Made by a program: the position numbers and the translations under genes | The notes under the pieces: generated by a model | The model's input: the letters and a program-made list of their open reading frames with translations, nothing else | Database searches by the model: none | Told to the model about the DNA's origin: nothing | In this document: positions 46,777-59,689 of the stretch, one piece after another | How the letters are laid out: each line of letters begins with the position of its first letter | Numbering within the stretch: position 1 is the first letter of the stretch | Origin: Sarcophilus harrisii | Taxonomy: Eukaryota; Chordata; Mammalia; Dasyuromorphia; Dasyuridae | Direction: 5' to 3' | Assembly: GCF_902635505.1 (NCBI RefSeq) | Contig: NC_045428.1 | Coordinates: 216,746,301-216,810,300 of the forward strand | Length of the DNA stretch: 64,000 nt

Positions 46777-46881
46777 GGAAAGGAAAATGACAAAAAGAGG
46801 CAAAAATGAGAAAGATGTGGTACAATGAGAAATTTGGGCAAAGGAGAAGACAGAAGGAGACAGCAAAGACATTCAAATTTC
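46777..46881 (+). pseudogene. Broken exon c, copy C
   Basis: Position and flanks match exon c (ATGTAG acceptor, TTC|GTAAGA donor), but at 105 bases it is a multiple of three, so the phase is changed, and the expected frame meets TGA after 10 codons. Indels relative to A are short. It is either a decayed exon or consensus error. Confidence 0.6.
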
Positions 46882-49717
46882 GTAAGAGTACGGATTTTAA
46901 ACATAACTGATGCAAAGATTGAAAATTAGGTTTCCAAAAGGGGCTTAAAGGAATGAAACTGAGACAACCTGAGAATTAGAGGATAAGAATTAAAATTGAC
47001 ATGTTGATTGAGTCTAGCAGTGCGAGTAAAATCTATTCTTCAGTTTGATGAGAAGTTGTTCAAATAAAGTAGCTGGTAAGAAAATATTAAAAAGAAATAC
47101 TTTGTAAAATGTTTTTCTTAAGATCTTAGAGGATTTTAATAATATAAAAGATCTTCCTTAACAAGCCTTTTACATATCTCATTTTTTGAATTTCTTACCA
47201 AATTATTTTTTTCCCTTGACTTCCAATCCTTTCCACCCCCCTTTCCTTTTTTTCTTTTTTTGTTCCTTTTCTTCTTCTGCCTTTTGTCATCCCCATTCTT
47301 TCCCATTTCTCTTATTGTCATCTAAATTTTCTGTTTTTTTGAGGAAGAGGAGAAAAGATTCTAAAAATAAAAGGTCCAAGAACAGGCTAAACATTAGTCA
47401 AACAAACTTTTAAAAGCTTATAAAATATGGAACTGTCCTTCCATTCATTTAAAACCATTAGATCAAGGGATTGTTTGGGAGAAAGAATGTGGTTTTTACA
47501 TAACTCACAAAACACAAAAATTTTGTGTATAGATTGTATTTTGCACATATGTGTATGCACAGAGATATTATTATATATAAAATTTTTACAACCACACAGG
47601 CACCCTGAGAGGGAATAGGTAAGGAGCTATAGACAGGTATTTTTAACCAGAGCTTTTGAGTATTGGCTAAAATATTTCTAGAAACTTCTATGGTTTTGGT
47701 GCATTTGAAATTTTTCCAGGAAATTCTTTTTAGTTCTACTGTTCCCACTCATTCTGAAAGACATGGACAGTTGTAGAATTGCTTGTAGTAACATGTCAAG
47801 GCTATTTTATTGCTGTTCATGTTTGTGTGTGTAGTCCAGTGGTTTTTCAAGTTTCTCTCCTCAATCTGATTTTTTTCCTTTGTTTTTTTGTTTTTTGGAG
47901 GAGTAGAAGTTTTTGCTCTCTGGGGTTATATAAACTTTCTTTCAATATTTATCCTTACCCCTGGACAGAAGAACCTCACTTTATCTTCTTCTAACATTGT
48001 TTCTGAAATAATTGTATAATTCCTATTCCATGAGCCTTCATTCTCTCTCTGTATTTGTTTTCTTTGCTTTCTTGTGTTGGTTCACCTTTGACATACTCTA
48101 ACACTGTGACTTGATTTTCAAAGAATTCTAGAATAAATGAGGTCAAAATGAATTTTGTTCCTGTTATAAACGAAAGTATTTAAGATCCTTGATCAGTATA
48201 GTGTACTTAGTATAATTGTCCTTTTCCAGGTTGTTTCTTGACATCCCTTTATTATCCTAAGTTTAGATTACATTCTTCCAGAGTTGTACTCTTTTCATTC
48301 TATTTCATATGATGTATTTGGACCCATAAGGAGTGATTTGGGGGCATTTCTGATGAGAACTTTTATTGGTGAGACTTTTTTTTTTTCAATGTTCTAGTGG
48401 TCTTGAGTTTTGGATATTTGAAGATTCTAAAATAACCAGGAGTCTTGAGATTACCATATTTGAAGATTCTATAATTAACTCAGGCTCACAACCTTTCAGG
48501 TATTCTACCTCAGAGTAATCTATGGATATTCAAATTTATCTGACCCAGGTTTGGTTGTGTGTAACATGCTTGCTTTTAGGTTCCCATAGACTTATATTTG
48601 ATTGCCACTTAGAAAAACTCTACATAAGTTCATATTAGGTGAGGTTATTCCACAACAATATTCAGGTTTATTTAACATATGGAAATCCATAAAGGATTAT
48701 AGGAAGTGAGTCCCCATCAGATCTCAGGGTCCATTGAAAAGCTACTGTTTGCTTCAATTTCTCCATAGAATTATGCAAACAAGGGCTTGCAAACAAAGAA
48801 TACCTAGAAATTGACATAATCAATGTTCCCTATCAGGTATCCGAATATTTGACCAAGAGTTCATAGATTCAGTGAAAGGAGTTCCTGACTACAATTGTGT
48901 CCACATTCTGTCAGAGAGCAGGGGTTCCATGATGGTTCTTTTTTATTGTTACCAAGAGTTAAAGCCATCTATCTTTTAGTGCCCTTACTTATTATTTTAA
49001 GTCTTCCTTCAGTCCATGCCTGCCCTAGTTCTTTTCTGAAAATGTCTTTTCTTTCTCTCAGGAATAAGAGCCTGGGAAAATGTTTTCATTTTAATGATAT
49101 TGCCAGCTTCATTAGAGAATATAATTGTTAGTAAACGAAGAAAGATATTCAGAATACCTTTGTAGCTTATGGAGAAACCTTCTCATAAGATTATTCTAAA
49201 ATTAGGTTTTTCTCCCATGGGATTGTTGAATTGACTAAGACTTTTAAGAAGTTAAGGCTTATTGCCGCTTAGAAGAAATGAATATGGATAAGAAATGATC
49301 TACCTAGCCTTACTCATTTGTTGGACCTTGCTTGATTGTGCTCTAAAACCTTTAAATACATCGTTAGAGTTCAGCTGATTAACGTTGATGAAAAGAATTT
49401 GGTCTTCTTAACCTTATTATTTTCGGTATTGAAGTGGAAAATACTGCCAAAGAGATCTTGAGGTTTATTGATGAAACTAGAGAGGTCATTTGTTAAATCA
49501 CATATTTTCATTCCTGAAATCAATGAGGGCCAGAAAGCATTACATCGTTCCCTAAACATGGAGTACAGACCCAGGATTAGACAATACAGTGTTTCATAGT
49601 CCATCAACTATGATGCATACTATAAACTTGAGTGTCTAATATTCACAACTCAATTGAGGTTTTGTTGTTGCAACGCAGTCATTGTCAGAGGTTTTACACC
49701 AAAATTTTCTTTTCTAG
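46882..49717 (+). other. Intron between c and d in copy C
   Basis: Follows A 19,957-22,887 in order but is about 100 bases shorter through small deletions. It lacks the (AT)n tract. No gene. Confidence 0.55.
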
Positions 49718-49790
49718 AAAGGACAATGAGACGCAACAACATCGGCAAGTTCACGAGCCAGGTTTCCTAAGATGGATGCCCCTTTTTAGG
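49718..49790 (+). pseudogene. Broken exon d, copy C
   Basis: Acceptor TTTTCTTTTCTAG and donor AGG|GTAAGA are kept. Against A it lacks single bases in three places and gains a few, so the frame is lost and TAA appears after 17 codons. Confidence 0.6.
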
Positions 49791-51074
49791 GTAAGATCAG
49801 TTTTCCAGAGATAACAAGAAAACAATTGAATAAAATGGTTTGGGCAATGCTTTCAACTGTTTATCTATCACCTTTCCAATTTCCACCTTTTCCAACCCTT
49901 CTCAGAGTCCTTTTTAGCTATATCCCCGATTTTACTATTTCAAAGTTCTATCTAATGGAATAAATTAAGTTCTGAGTAGGGCACTAAGAGGACCTGGCTT
50001 GGAATTTTGGTCTGCCAATTTCCCAATTTACAACAAAGGGGCTCTTGATATTCACTTTGTCTCAATTTGTCAGTTACTTAATTTTCAGGCCATGGGACTA
50101 AATTTGTACTTGTTGCTTAAATTGGTGGGGCAAAAATGACACTGAGCCTGTTAAGTTCTGTCTTTAGCAGACACATTGGTGTGTTGGATTAATCATCAAA
50201 AACTATTTGGGGCATTTTACAGGGTTATCCTATTTGAGTTCAATATGGAACAAATCACGGCAGAAGGAAATTTTTTTTCTCCAAAAAATTAAGAACGTCT
50301 TATGATATATGTGACGTCATGAAAACCTTTCTATAAATGTCATGTTGGTAGAGAAATTATAGAATTCTCCTTCCTGCTTGAAACCCTCAAGAATAATACA
50401 AATGGAATGTGTCTGTATTCAAACATGATCTGTTCTTTTTCTGGGATGGATAATATTGTCCAGCATAATCCTTCAGAGTATTCTTGGATAATTGTATTGT
50501 TGATAAAAGAAACATTTGAATACTTTGTAAACACTATTTTTCACTTTCCTGAGTTCGGTGACCTTTTCACATTTTTCTGAAAGATCCTATCATCATTTCC
50601 TATGGCTCAAAGTATTTATCATAAGACATCACACATTGAATAGCCATGGCCAGCTGATGGGCTAGCCTCACCCTTTAATTTTTTCCCCCAAAAAAGAGCT
50701 CCTATAAAATTTTTGATTTTCATTTTCTTTTGAAGTCTCTTTCATACATGCTTAGTAATAGTAAAGGTTAGTCAAAAGGCTATACATGATTTTTATACCC
50801 ATTTTTGTTGGGGTGGATAAACATACCTTTGACTTTTTCTGTTGAAGAATGGCTATAATTTTGTTAAAGAAATTGACCTAGATATCTTATCTAATTGAAA
50901 ATTGAGGTTTCATTAGAGACACTTGTTTCAAAACATTTTTCTTTTTTAATAAGAGCTATTTTCAAAATACAAAAGATACTTTTCATCATTTGTCCTTGCA
51001 AAATTTTGTGTTCCAATGTTTTTCTCTCTTCTATCCCCCCTTGACAGCAAGTAAAAACAAAAATAAAAAGTCAA
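49791..51074 (+). other. Downstream flank in copy C, up to the gap
   Basis: Matches A 22,965-24,250 with many one- to four-base deletions, denser toward the gap. Confidence 0.55.
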
Positions 51075-51174
51075 NNNNNNNNNNNNNNNNNNNNNNNNNN
51101 NNNNNNNNNNNNNNNNNNNNNNNNNNNNNNNNNNNNNNNNNNNNNNNNNNNNNNNNNNNNNNNNNNNNNNNNNN
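51075..51174. other. Assembly gap of 100 N
   Basis: Exactly 100 N, the usual placeholder for a gap of unknown size. It separates the forward copy C from the inverted copy D' and arm R, so the order and orientation of everything to its right relative to the left rest on scaffolding, not on continuous sequence. Confidence 0.99.
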
Positions 51175-52357
51175 TCGTGTTTATAATAGTGGCATATTTG
51201 ATAATATAGTATTAAGAGCACTGTATTAGTCTGGATTTCTGGAGATTGTGCTCCATACCTAGTTAGCTGTTGTAATTAAGCATTCTACACTTCATTCATT
51301 TCTATTATAAAAATGACAGCAGATTCGAACAAAATGTTTCATCTCCAGTTTCATCTGGTAATAGCCCTATGATTTCTTTCAAGAAGTTATTTGCTACCTC
51401 CTCTTGCACAATGATATGGTATTTAAGGATATTATAAACTGATTAGGCTAAAAATAGTCATTTCAGAGAACCTCACATTATTAAGACCCTGTTTTCCATA
51501 ATTTTCCAAGACCTAGCAAAGGAAGAATTATGACTTTATATAATTCTTTATCCACATCCATAATTTCTTCTCGGGCTTCCTAACCCATATTAACTTGAAT
51601 GATCTCAAGCAATTCAACAGCACAACACAGAAGAGAAACCTAATTTTCAAATGAATCTTATGGAAAGGTTATCTCCAATAGCTAGAACAGATATTCTACA
51701 AATCTTTCTTCATTTGATATACTAGCAATTATGTATCTCCAATGAAGTTGGCTTAAAATCATTAAAAGTAAAAGCATTATTCCCTACTCCTCTTCCTGGA
51801 AAATCTATTCCTAATATAGAATAGGTGTTATCTTCAGAAAGAGCTATTAGGGCAAGAGTCTAGATACTGGAGTAATAAGTAAAACTGAGGAAGAGCTAAT
51901 AATAAGACATAAGGAAGAATTAAACAGTATATGTTGTTGCAAATCTGGGCAACAACAGGGCCAAAAACTATCCATGTGATGCTTTACCCTGGGGCAGAAT
52001 ATATGATCAGCTGCCAATAGGGAATTCCTTTCACTGACCCGAATTCTAAGTCACCTAGATTATACACCTTCATGTGGCATTCCCCGGTGCTTTTTGGTTG
52101 CAAGCCCTTGGATGGATAATGATCAGAAGAGAAGTTTAGAAGGAAATTATAGGTTTTGGGTTTTGATCTGAGGAACTTAATGAGGACTCCCTAAGTTCAA
52201 TAAACATGAGGTTTGTAATGGAATAACCAGACCAAAGGCGATCCTATGTATTTTTTTCTGTGTGGCAAATCTAGTGTTAATCTATGGGACACTAAAGACA
52301 AGCAAGCATACACACATGCACACAACCAAACTTGGGTCAGAACGTTTCAGGAGAAAC

Positions 52358-52394
<37 letters not shown>

Positions 52395-52430
52395 TAATAG
52401 GGGACTTTTATTTCTCATGAAAAGAATAGA
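51175..52430 (-). repeat. Inverted older paralog (D') of the A 21,550-22,800 interval
   Basis: Read on the minus strand it follows A in order: GACCCAAGTTTGGTTGTGTG (52,325-52,344; A about 21,612), TAAGCCAACTTCATTGGAGA (about 51,745; A 22,200), AAATTAGGTTTC (about 51,640; A 22,311) and GATGTGGATAAAGAA (about 51,545; A 22,400). It is more diverged from A than C is, with substitutions rather than the short-deletion pattern seen in C. It shows no convincing exon: exon d would lie past the gap-side end. Confidence 0.8.
52361..52390. repeat. (AT)15 microsatellite
   Basis: Thirty bases of pure AT within the inverted copy D' region. Confidence 0.97.
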
Positions 52431-52767
52431 ACAGAATAATAGAACGTTCAATGATTCAAGAGATGTGCACAAAGGTAAAGAGGAGAGACAAAATAAAATT
52501 GAAAGTTTCAGCTGTTTACATCCCTACATGGGGTCATTAATGGTACTAGATCTTAGATCAATAAGAAAGAAGTAAGAAGACAGACAGAAGGCATAGGTAT
52601 AATTTGACTTTGAAGTGATGATTCATATAAAAAAGAAATTAAGGAGTAGAAAATGTATTGTGTTGGGAAAAGAAGAAAATAGAGGTGGTAAAATGGGGTA
52701 AATTATATCACCTGAAGAGGCACAAAAGACTAGTTACAGTGGAGAAAAAGAATGGAGGATTGTTGAG
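52430..52767 (+). mobile_element. Sense L1 inter-ORF fragment at the inner edge of R
   Basis: Purine-rich text parallels the L1 spacer at 14,930-15,060: GAAATTAAGGAGTAGAAAAT, GGTAAAATGGGGTAAATTAT (52,688), CACCTGAAGAGGCACAAAAG. It ends where arm R begins, so the inner R boundary, like the inner L boundary, lies in L1. Confidence 0.65.
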
Positions 52768-53539
52768 GACCATGCCTAAGTGTGAAGGAGTTGGTCAGTT
52801 TTCTGAAAGCCCCCACAGCTATGAATCCTAACACACTTGAAGGAATTGTAAATCAGCCTTTCCTGATGCAGATGTTGCTCTTGAATTGGGAATGAAATGA
52901 ATTTAGCCCTCTTGTAAATGAGATTTGGTTCTCTGAACAAAACAAAAAGTTTACTCTTTTTTAACACAGCCTGCCTTTATTTTTTAGTCATGCCAGTTTT
53001 GTCCCACAAATTTTTCTAAATGTCAAATTTATTCTTTAAACTCTCCCTAGGTCTAAACTGTTTTTTATATCCCTAACGTCATCATTTTTATTCCATAGTT
53101 ATTCCTTTTTCAAATCTCAGGGCAACAGTATTCAATAAGAGAAAGCTTTTTCCCAAACTGAATCAGAGGACTATCTTTTCTTTGTCTCCCAAACTAGACT
53201 TAACACATAGGTATTGACTGTGTTATTAACACTCTCTCCTACACCACCAATGGATAATTCAAAACAGATCATTATAATAAAATCATAAGTGGGGCTAACA
53301 AGTCAAAAATTTTGCTCTCTTGATTAACCAAGCTGACTCCTTTAACATTTTCATGGGTTGTGGGCATTACACCACTGATAAAGGATGAGGCAAGAAAATA
53401 ATCCTCCAAATCTCCTTTGTCATTATCATCCTCTCACATCAAGTACTATTCTGTAGTCAAATTAGATCCACAGATACTAGCGGTCCCTCCAGTAATAGGA
53501 ACAGCAGCATTTGCAGCAATCTCATTGGATTGGGGAAAA

Positions 53540-54120
53540 TGCAAAAAAAAAAAGAAACTGATAAAAGAAAAATGAAAAGGAGAAAAAAGAATCATAAAAA
53601 GGGGAAAAAGGATGAAAGGAAAGAAAGTTAATAATCTTAACAGTAAATATAGATAGGATGAACTCTACAAAAAGTAGATAGCAGTTTAAAACCCAGAATT
53701 CTAAATATTCAATTTGAAAACATTTTTGAAGCAAGATCACTCTCAGAATAAAAGTAAAAGCTTTATTTTAATGAAATTAAAAAAAAAAGTAGGAGTGGAA
53801 TCCTGATCTCAAAGTAAAATGAAAATGAATCTATTTTAAAAAGTAGAAGTCTTCTAAACTGAAGTTGCTAAACTTACAAATCCTTTGATCCTCGTTATTA
53901 CTAGGTCTATATCCTAAAAGAGATCATAAATGGGAGAAAAAGAACCCACATGACAAAAATGTTTGAGCAGCCCTTTTGTCTTTTGAATTAAGTAGAAATT
54001 GAATGGATCCCATCAGTTGGGGAGTGATTGAATAAGACATGGTATATAAATTTAATTTTTTGTTGTTAAGAAATAATAAGTTATTTCAGAAAAGACTGGC
54101 AGGATTTATGTGAAATGGAA
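53540..54120 (+). mobile_element. Sense L1 fragments in arm R
   Basis: Counterpart of 9,010-9,955 on the opposite strand: AACAGTAAATATAGATAGGATGAA-type ORF2 start (53,640), then the 3'-region ATCCTTTGATCC and CTAGGTCTATATCCTAAAAG (53,904). Shortened by many indels. Confidence 0.65.
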
Positions 54121-54713
54121 ATTGAAACATTGTAAACAGTAACATTTGTGACTTTAACAGTATGAATTATTTCTTCTCAAAATGAATTAATTCAAAGGCA
54201 ATTAGAACTTGGCAGAAAATCCATCAATCCAAGAGAAAACATGAAGTTATTATGCATCAAGCATTATTTTGTTTTATTCGTCCATTTGTTGAAAGGGATA
54301 CTACCAAATAAAGTATGTATTGATAATAAACATGGAAAACACATGGAAAAAAAATTCAGAAGGATATTATCCACCCTCAGAGAAAAAAAGAGAACAAAAA
54401 CATAATCCATACCCCTTAAGGAAAGCCTTTATATTGTTAAAAATCCTCTGAGATCTGAAGATGAATCAAAAAAAACAAAAAAAAATTCCCTTCTACTTGT
54501 CTTTAGCTCTTCTATTTGAACAACTTGGCATCTAAATTGTTAATGAATATAATTTATCCATTTTTGAAAAACCTTAACGACAATTCTCAATTTAGCCTTC
54601 ATCAGTTCAAATGTCTTCCTATCAGTCCCAATGATGTCTCTGTTCTAACCAAAGTTTCTTAAAATAACCCAACTTTCCCAGTCTCCATAAACTAAAAGGA
54701 TATTTAATCTTAC

Positions 54714-54808
54714 CAAATTTACATAGTCTTCATTTTTCTAATATTCGGTTCTTTTTTAAATTCCATTTATTTCATCATTTTCTTCCTTTTTATTGTTTTT
54801 TTTCCTTC
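54714..54808 (-). pseudogene. Damaged exon c in arm R
   Basis: Reverse-strand partner of L 8,532-8,637, 11 bases shorter. Acceptor and donor remain recognisable, but the frame is lost at the start of the exon. Confidence 0.6.
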
Positions 54809-56472
54809 CTATAAATTTTGAAAACAAATATTTGTTTTTCTTTTCAATTCAAATTTATTTTTCTACTCATTTTTTAGGAGTTGATGTTTAGGTCCATAAA
54901 CAGTCCATCTCTCTATTTTTCTAAGGGGTCACCCTAATATTTCATTTGGTGGAGATCTATTTGTTAAATTCCTCTGAAACTGTGAACTTCAGAAACTTTG
55001 ACATGATCCTCTCCCTTTTCGGAATAAAAACATCAGAAAATGGATGGGAGAAAAAAACAATTGAAAACATTTTGATCAATTTCGTTTTAATAACTTTTAA
55101 ATGAAATGAACATTAAAAAACCCAACGTTAGGATATGTCAGGGACTTTAAGGAGAAATTTTCCCTGGAAGAAAAGATTTGCGGGAAAGAGATTTCTGTCA
55201 TTCTAAAAGGGAAAACAAAGGGGTGGATGGACAATTAGTGGAAGGATCCTTAGGAAAAAAAGTGAAAAGAATAAACAAAAAGTATTAGGTATCCCAAATT
55301 AACTTTGGCTATCAGGCTGGAAATATCTGTTGGGCCCGGCAAACCAAAAACACTTTATTTCCTAAAAAAAAAAGATTTTCCCAATTTAAACAGAAGATTG
55401 CCTAGGCTTAGTTTTAAACAATTTCTATTATCAGTACTGTTTCAGAAATCTGAAAAGACCAGAAAACCTCAATTGGAAAAGATGTTCCCCAAAGGGGCCA
55501 ATTTTTTCAATTCAAATAAAATTAAGGGACTAAAATTTCAGGAAAACATCATGAAATAGATGGCTAGTGAACTCATGAAGGAGGAAACCATGATGCCACG
55601 AACCAACATGACTTGTCCGATATCACCAAGAAAGCAAATCATAATTCCATCCACATGATTTTGGGTTTGACTCCTTAATTTTTTTTAATTCATCTACACG
55701 GTATTAACATCCATGGATGTTTAATGCTAATTAATGATTCAATTTTCATGCCCTTCTCATCTTGCCTCCCTTGAATTCAGGAAGCTTAATTTTTTGCTAT
55801 GTGGCCATTTCAATTCAATTCAATTCATTCATTTTAGTAAATCAACTATCCAGGTCCAGCTCTGTGCCTCCACCCATGGCCTTTCTCTCACTTAAATGCC
55901 TTATCTCCCTGTTTCTACCAAGAAAAATCCCTCAATTGCATCAAAACTATACAGAAGTTTTCCCTCTTTAGAAACAAAACTTTTACAATCAATTCGTCAT
56001 TATCAACTACCCTTTCTATCCAATGAAAATTTCAAAATGAATCTAATAACCTTGGGGCCTTAGCTATGAAAAGGTTAATCCATTGGGAATCATGCCAAAA
56101 GCAGGTACTTGGATGCTAGGATACCTTATAAAAATTAAAATTTGATTTCTAAGGTGATTCCAGCTCTCAAGTTTTCCTTCTTTTTGGATGTCACCATAGT
56201 AAACAAAAAAGAATAATACTGAAGTTGCTCTCTCTTTAAGTGAAATGGTTGGAAAAGGGGCACCATTGTCTCCTACCAATTATGGGGCTCTTGAGAAAGC
56301 TAAAGATCTGATTATCAATAGGGTTGAGTTCTCATGGACAATGACTTTAAGCAACAGATGTTAAAACAAAAGGACATACCTATTTTGTAAATCACTTAAA
56401 GAATAAGTTAAAAAAATCTAAATAATATTTTTCCTTTTGTTGACATTTTTTCTTTTTGGGGAAAGGTTTCCT

Positions 56473-56580
56473 TGTTAGAATGGTTCAAAGATCCTTGCCA
56501 CCACTTCCTTCTTGCATTTGCAGTTTTAACCTCAACTCTTTTTCTCTGGGTTTTCCCTCTTCATCCTCTACATTTTCTTT
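56473..56580 (-). pseudogene. Damaged exon b in arm R
   Basis: Partner of L 6,578-6,700. The ENVEDEEGKP coding bases are kept, but later bases are altered and the internal GTAAGC donor is absent (GTGGTGGCAAGG in its place). Confidence 0.6.
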
Positions 56581-57659
56581 CTGGAAAAAAAGAATTTTTG
56601 AAAAGAAACATAATTACATTTCTAAGAAAAAAACCAAATGGATGAATTTTGCCCCAAGTGACTCTTTTTGGTTTGGATGGCTTTAAAAATTTTCCTGCAA
56701 GAAGTTTTTTGTAACAAATGTTGCCTCATACCTTTCAAAGCAGAACCTTTCTCTTCAATCAAATGGTTTTGAAACAAGAGAAAAGTGCATCCGATCAAAA
56801 AACATCATTGGTGGAAAAGTATTAGGCTACTTAAGACTTCCTTTTGAAGGGGTTCATTTAAGGAAGACAAGAGTTATGCTATCTAGTTCAGGTTGACAAA
56901 ATACAAAAAATCCTTTTACCTTTAAGAATTTTCTTAAATTCTGCCCAACTTGGATAATTTGAAACTTTCAAGAAAGAATGATGCAAAGAGAAATGCGAAG
57001 GGTGTCCCTCTCCTCTTCCTTTGCAAAGATAGTAATTGAGGAAATAGGAATATTATGAAGACTTTTCCCAATGTATTGATTGTTTGGATAATGAATTCCT
57101 TTTACTTTTTTTCTTTCTTTTAAGTTTTTAAGTGATTTTTTTCTTCTAAAATGTGTGGGAGTACCTCTGTGAGGGAGGACTTGGGAAAAAAGCCTTTTTT
57201 TAAACCTATAATAAAAACTTTAATTTCAAAACCATGCTTTTTGATATTTTTGAAGTAAGTGACAATACTACTCTGAACCAGGTTGGCATTATTCTTATGA
57301 AAAAAAAGTAAAAAGAGAGAATCTAGAATTAATTTCCTTGGATTTTCCAAAAATGTCTTCTCAGAGTAAAATATTTTTTCTACCGGAGTTGAGTAAATCA
57401 GCAGGAAAGAGGAACAGAAATGAATACACAGAGAGAAGCTGGCTAGGATACTCAATCTCATTCGTAAGAGATGGAAACTCATTCACTATTGGAAGTGAAA
57501 GAATAAATTAGGTAGGAGAAACACCTGGAAAAGGGCTATTTCCTGAAAGGGAGGGTGGAGAAAGCAAAATTTCAGGGTTCCCAAGGGTATAGTTAATAAA
57601 TTTAAAAGATTGAAAAAAGTTCTAACTTTCAAAATTATAAGATTTGAGAAGAAAGATTT

Positions 57660-58241
57660 GGGGGAAAAAAGCTTTTAAAATGGATCCAACCATTGTGGCT
57701 AACAATTTGGAACGATACTCAAAAGTTATCCAACTGCATTTGTCCAGAAAGCTTACTATTGGGCATATCCCAAAGAGATATTAAAGAACGGACATGGACC
57801 CACAAATTGCAAAAAATTTTTTGGCAGCCCTTTTCTATAAACTCTAATTGAACAATGCCCATCAATTGGAAATCCTGAATAAATTATGGTATATAATTTA
57901 TGGAATATTATTTTTCTGTAAGAAATGACCAGCTGGATGAATTCAGAGATTTGGAGAAACTTCATGAACTGATACTTAGTGAAATACAAAACAAAATCTT
58001 TATACACTTCAACAAATATATGATGATAGTTCCCAAGAGAAGTGGCTATCTTCGGCAATGAGAAGGATCATATTTCTAATTGATCAGTATGAACAAAACC
58101 CTATACCAGCAAAAGAACACTGGGAAAAACTGGACCACAACATACATTTAAACTTTTCTTTGTTTTTCCATTTTTTTTCCCAATTATTTTACCTTTCTAA
58201 ATCTGTTTTTTTCTTATGCAACAAGATAACGGTATAAATAT

Positions 58242-58285
<44 letters not shown>

Positions 58286-58470
58286 ATATATATATATATA
58301 TATATTTTATTTAACATATATTTTTAACATGTTTAACATGTATGGGACTGCCTTCCAACTAGGGAGGGATGGAGGAAAAGAGGAAAAATTGGAACAGAAT
58401 TTTACAAGGGTCAATTTGAAAAAATTACCCCGTAAATATGTTTTTAATAAAAAAACTAATAATAAAAAGC
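57660..58470 (+). mobile_element. Sense L1 3' end in arm R
   Basis: Partner of the antisense piece 4,636-5,470. Order: GATCCAACCATTGTGGCTAA, CATGGACCCACA, AATTATGGTATATAA, GTAAGAAATGACCAGCTGGA, then the tail GTATGGGACTGCCTTCCAAC (58,341). A long AT tract lies inside. Confidence 0.8.
58244..58306. repeat. Expanded (AT)n tract in arm R
   Basis: About 62 bases of AT with one GTGT interruption. The L partner (4,803-4,815) has only about a dozen bases of AT and then the ordinary L1 sequence. Confidence 0.95.
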
Positions 58471-59689
58471 AATCCAAAATACCCTCTTATACTACTCACC
58501 AACTCTTTCGAAATGTCCTCAAAAATCCTGTGTTTTAGCTAAAAAGGAAAAAATTTTTAAAAGTTTCAGGAAGGGCTGGATTCAAGACTTGAAGAACAAA
58601 ACAGATTCATCCTTAAAGCCACCTAAGAATATAAATCAATAGTGGACTCTCTTGCATCAGAATAACTTAAAAAAAAAACCTGTTCAGTTGATAGCTACTA
58701 AGGTAGTTAAGAGTATCATCATGTAAACTTTGTAAGACAAAATCTGGGAAAATATCTAGGCTCTAATATAAAAAAGGAATATCTAAATATCATTCCTTTC
58801 TGTTATATGTTGTAGGGAAATTCACAATCAACCAAGGAATAGAAGATAGTGCAAAGGAAAAAAAGACAAAAAATTAGAATTTAACTACACTAGTACTAGT
58901 AATCTTTTGTGTGTACATAATCATGACAACTCTCAAAATTTAAAAAAAAAAACTTTTTTAGGTATAAAATGTATTCACATTTATTCTCCCAGAAATAATA
59001 TCTGTCATTAAAAACAGAAAAAGAATTAATAAAATTTTATAAGATTATTGCCTTTAACATTGTCTCACTCATTCAGTGGATAAATATCCATTAACAACAT
59101 AAATGATTTTCAAATTAAGAAATAGAGGCTTTCACTAACCCAAAGTACATATCATGGCAATCAAACTTACTGTGTTTTAACTTCAAATCAATTTGGAAAG
59201 AAAGACAATAAACAGGAATAAGTATACTGGAGGAAATGTATGAAGATATTCTAACAGTTTTTATGTTATTCTCTCATCATTCTGGAGCAATGGTAAAGAA
59301 TTAATTTTAAAAAATCACAAAAATGATTGCATCCATTGAATCACTGATCACATTAATACTGACATATACTTTAAGTACTCCAATTCCATAGAGAGTCTGC
59401 AAACATACCATTCTAATTTTAGAGGGATGTGGGAACACCAAATGGATCTCTAGTAATCAGAGATGGACAGAACTAATTATTGGATATAATAAAAGGTTAT
59501 ATTATTACATTGAGACTGTTAAAATATTTATTTATCTATTAACAATCACTTGTGGAACTCAAAGATACAAAAAGGCAAAATGTACTTTTCTGTCTCAAAA
59601 ATGCCATTCAATTCCAAGCACATCAAAAATTATACATGCCCAGATGAATAGGCATAAGGAAAATAAACTCAAAATTTCAGGTCAAGTTT

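Larger units (their letters stand above)
44160..51074 (+). repeat. Third, divergent direct copy (C), cut by the gap
   Basis: From about 45,590 to 51,074 it aligns with A 19,420-24,250 in the same order and orientation, and its start (45,595-45,840) aligns better with L 7,950-8,250 because A carries an L1 there. Shared blocks include 47,640-47,770 (A 20,820-20,950), 48,540-48,900 (A 21,600-21,990) and 50,130-50,420 (A 23,330-23,630). Differences are mostly deletions of one to six bases. The sense L1 of A/B is absent, so C split off before that insertion or lost it. Confidence 0.85.
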
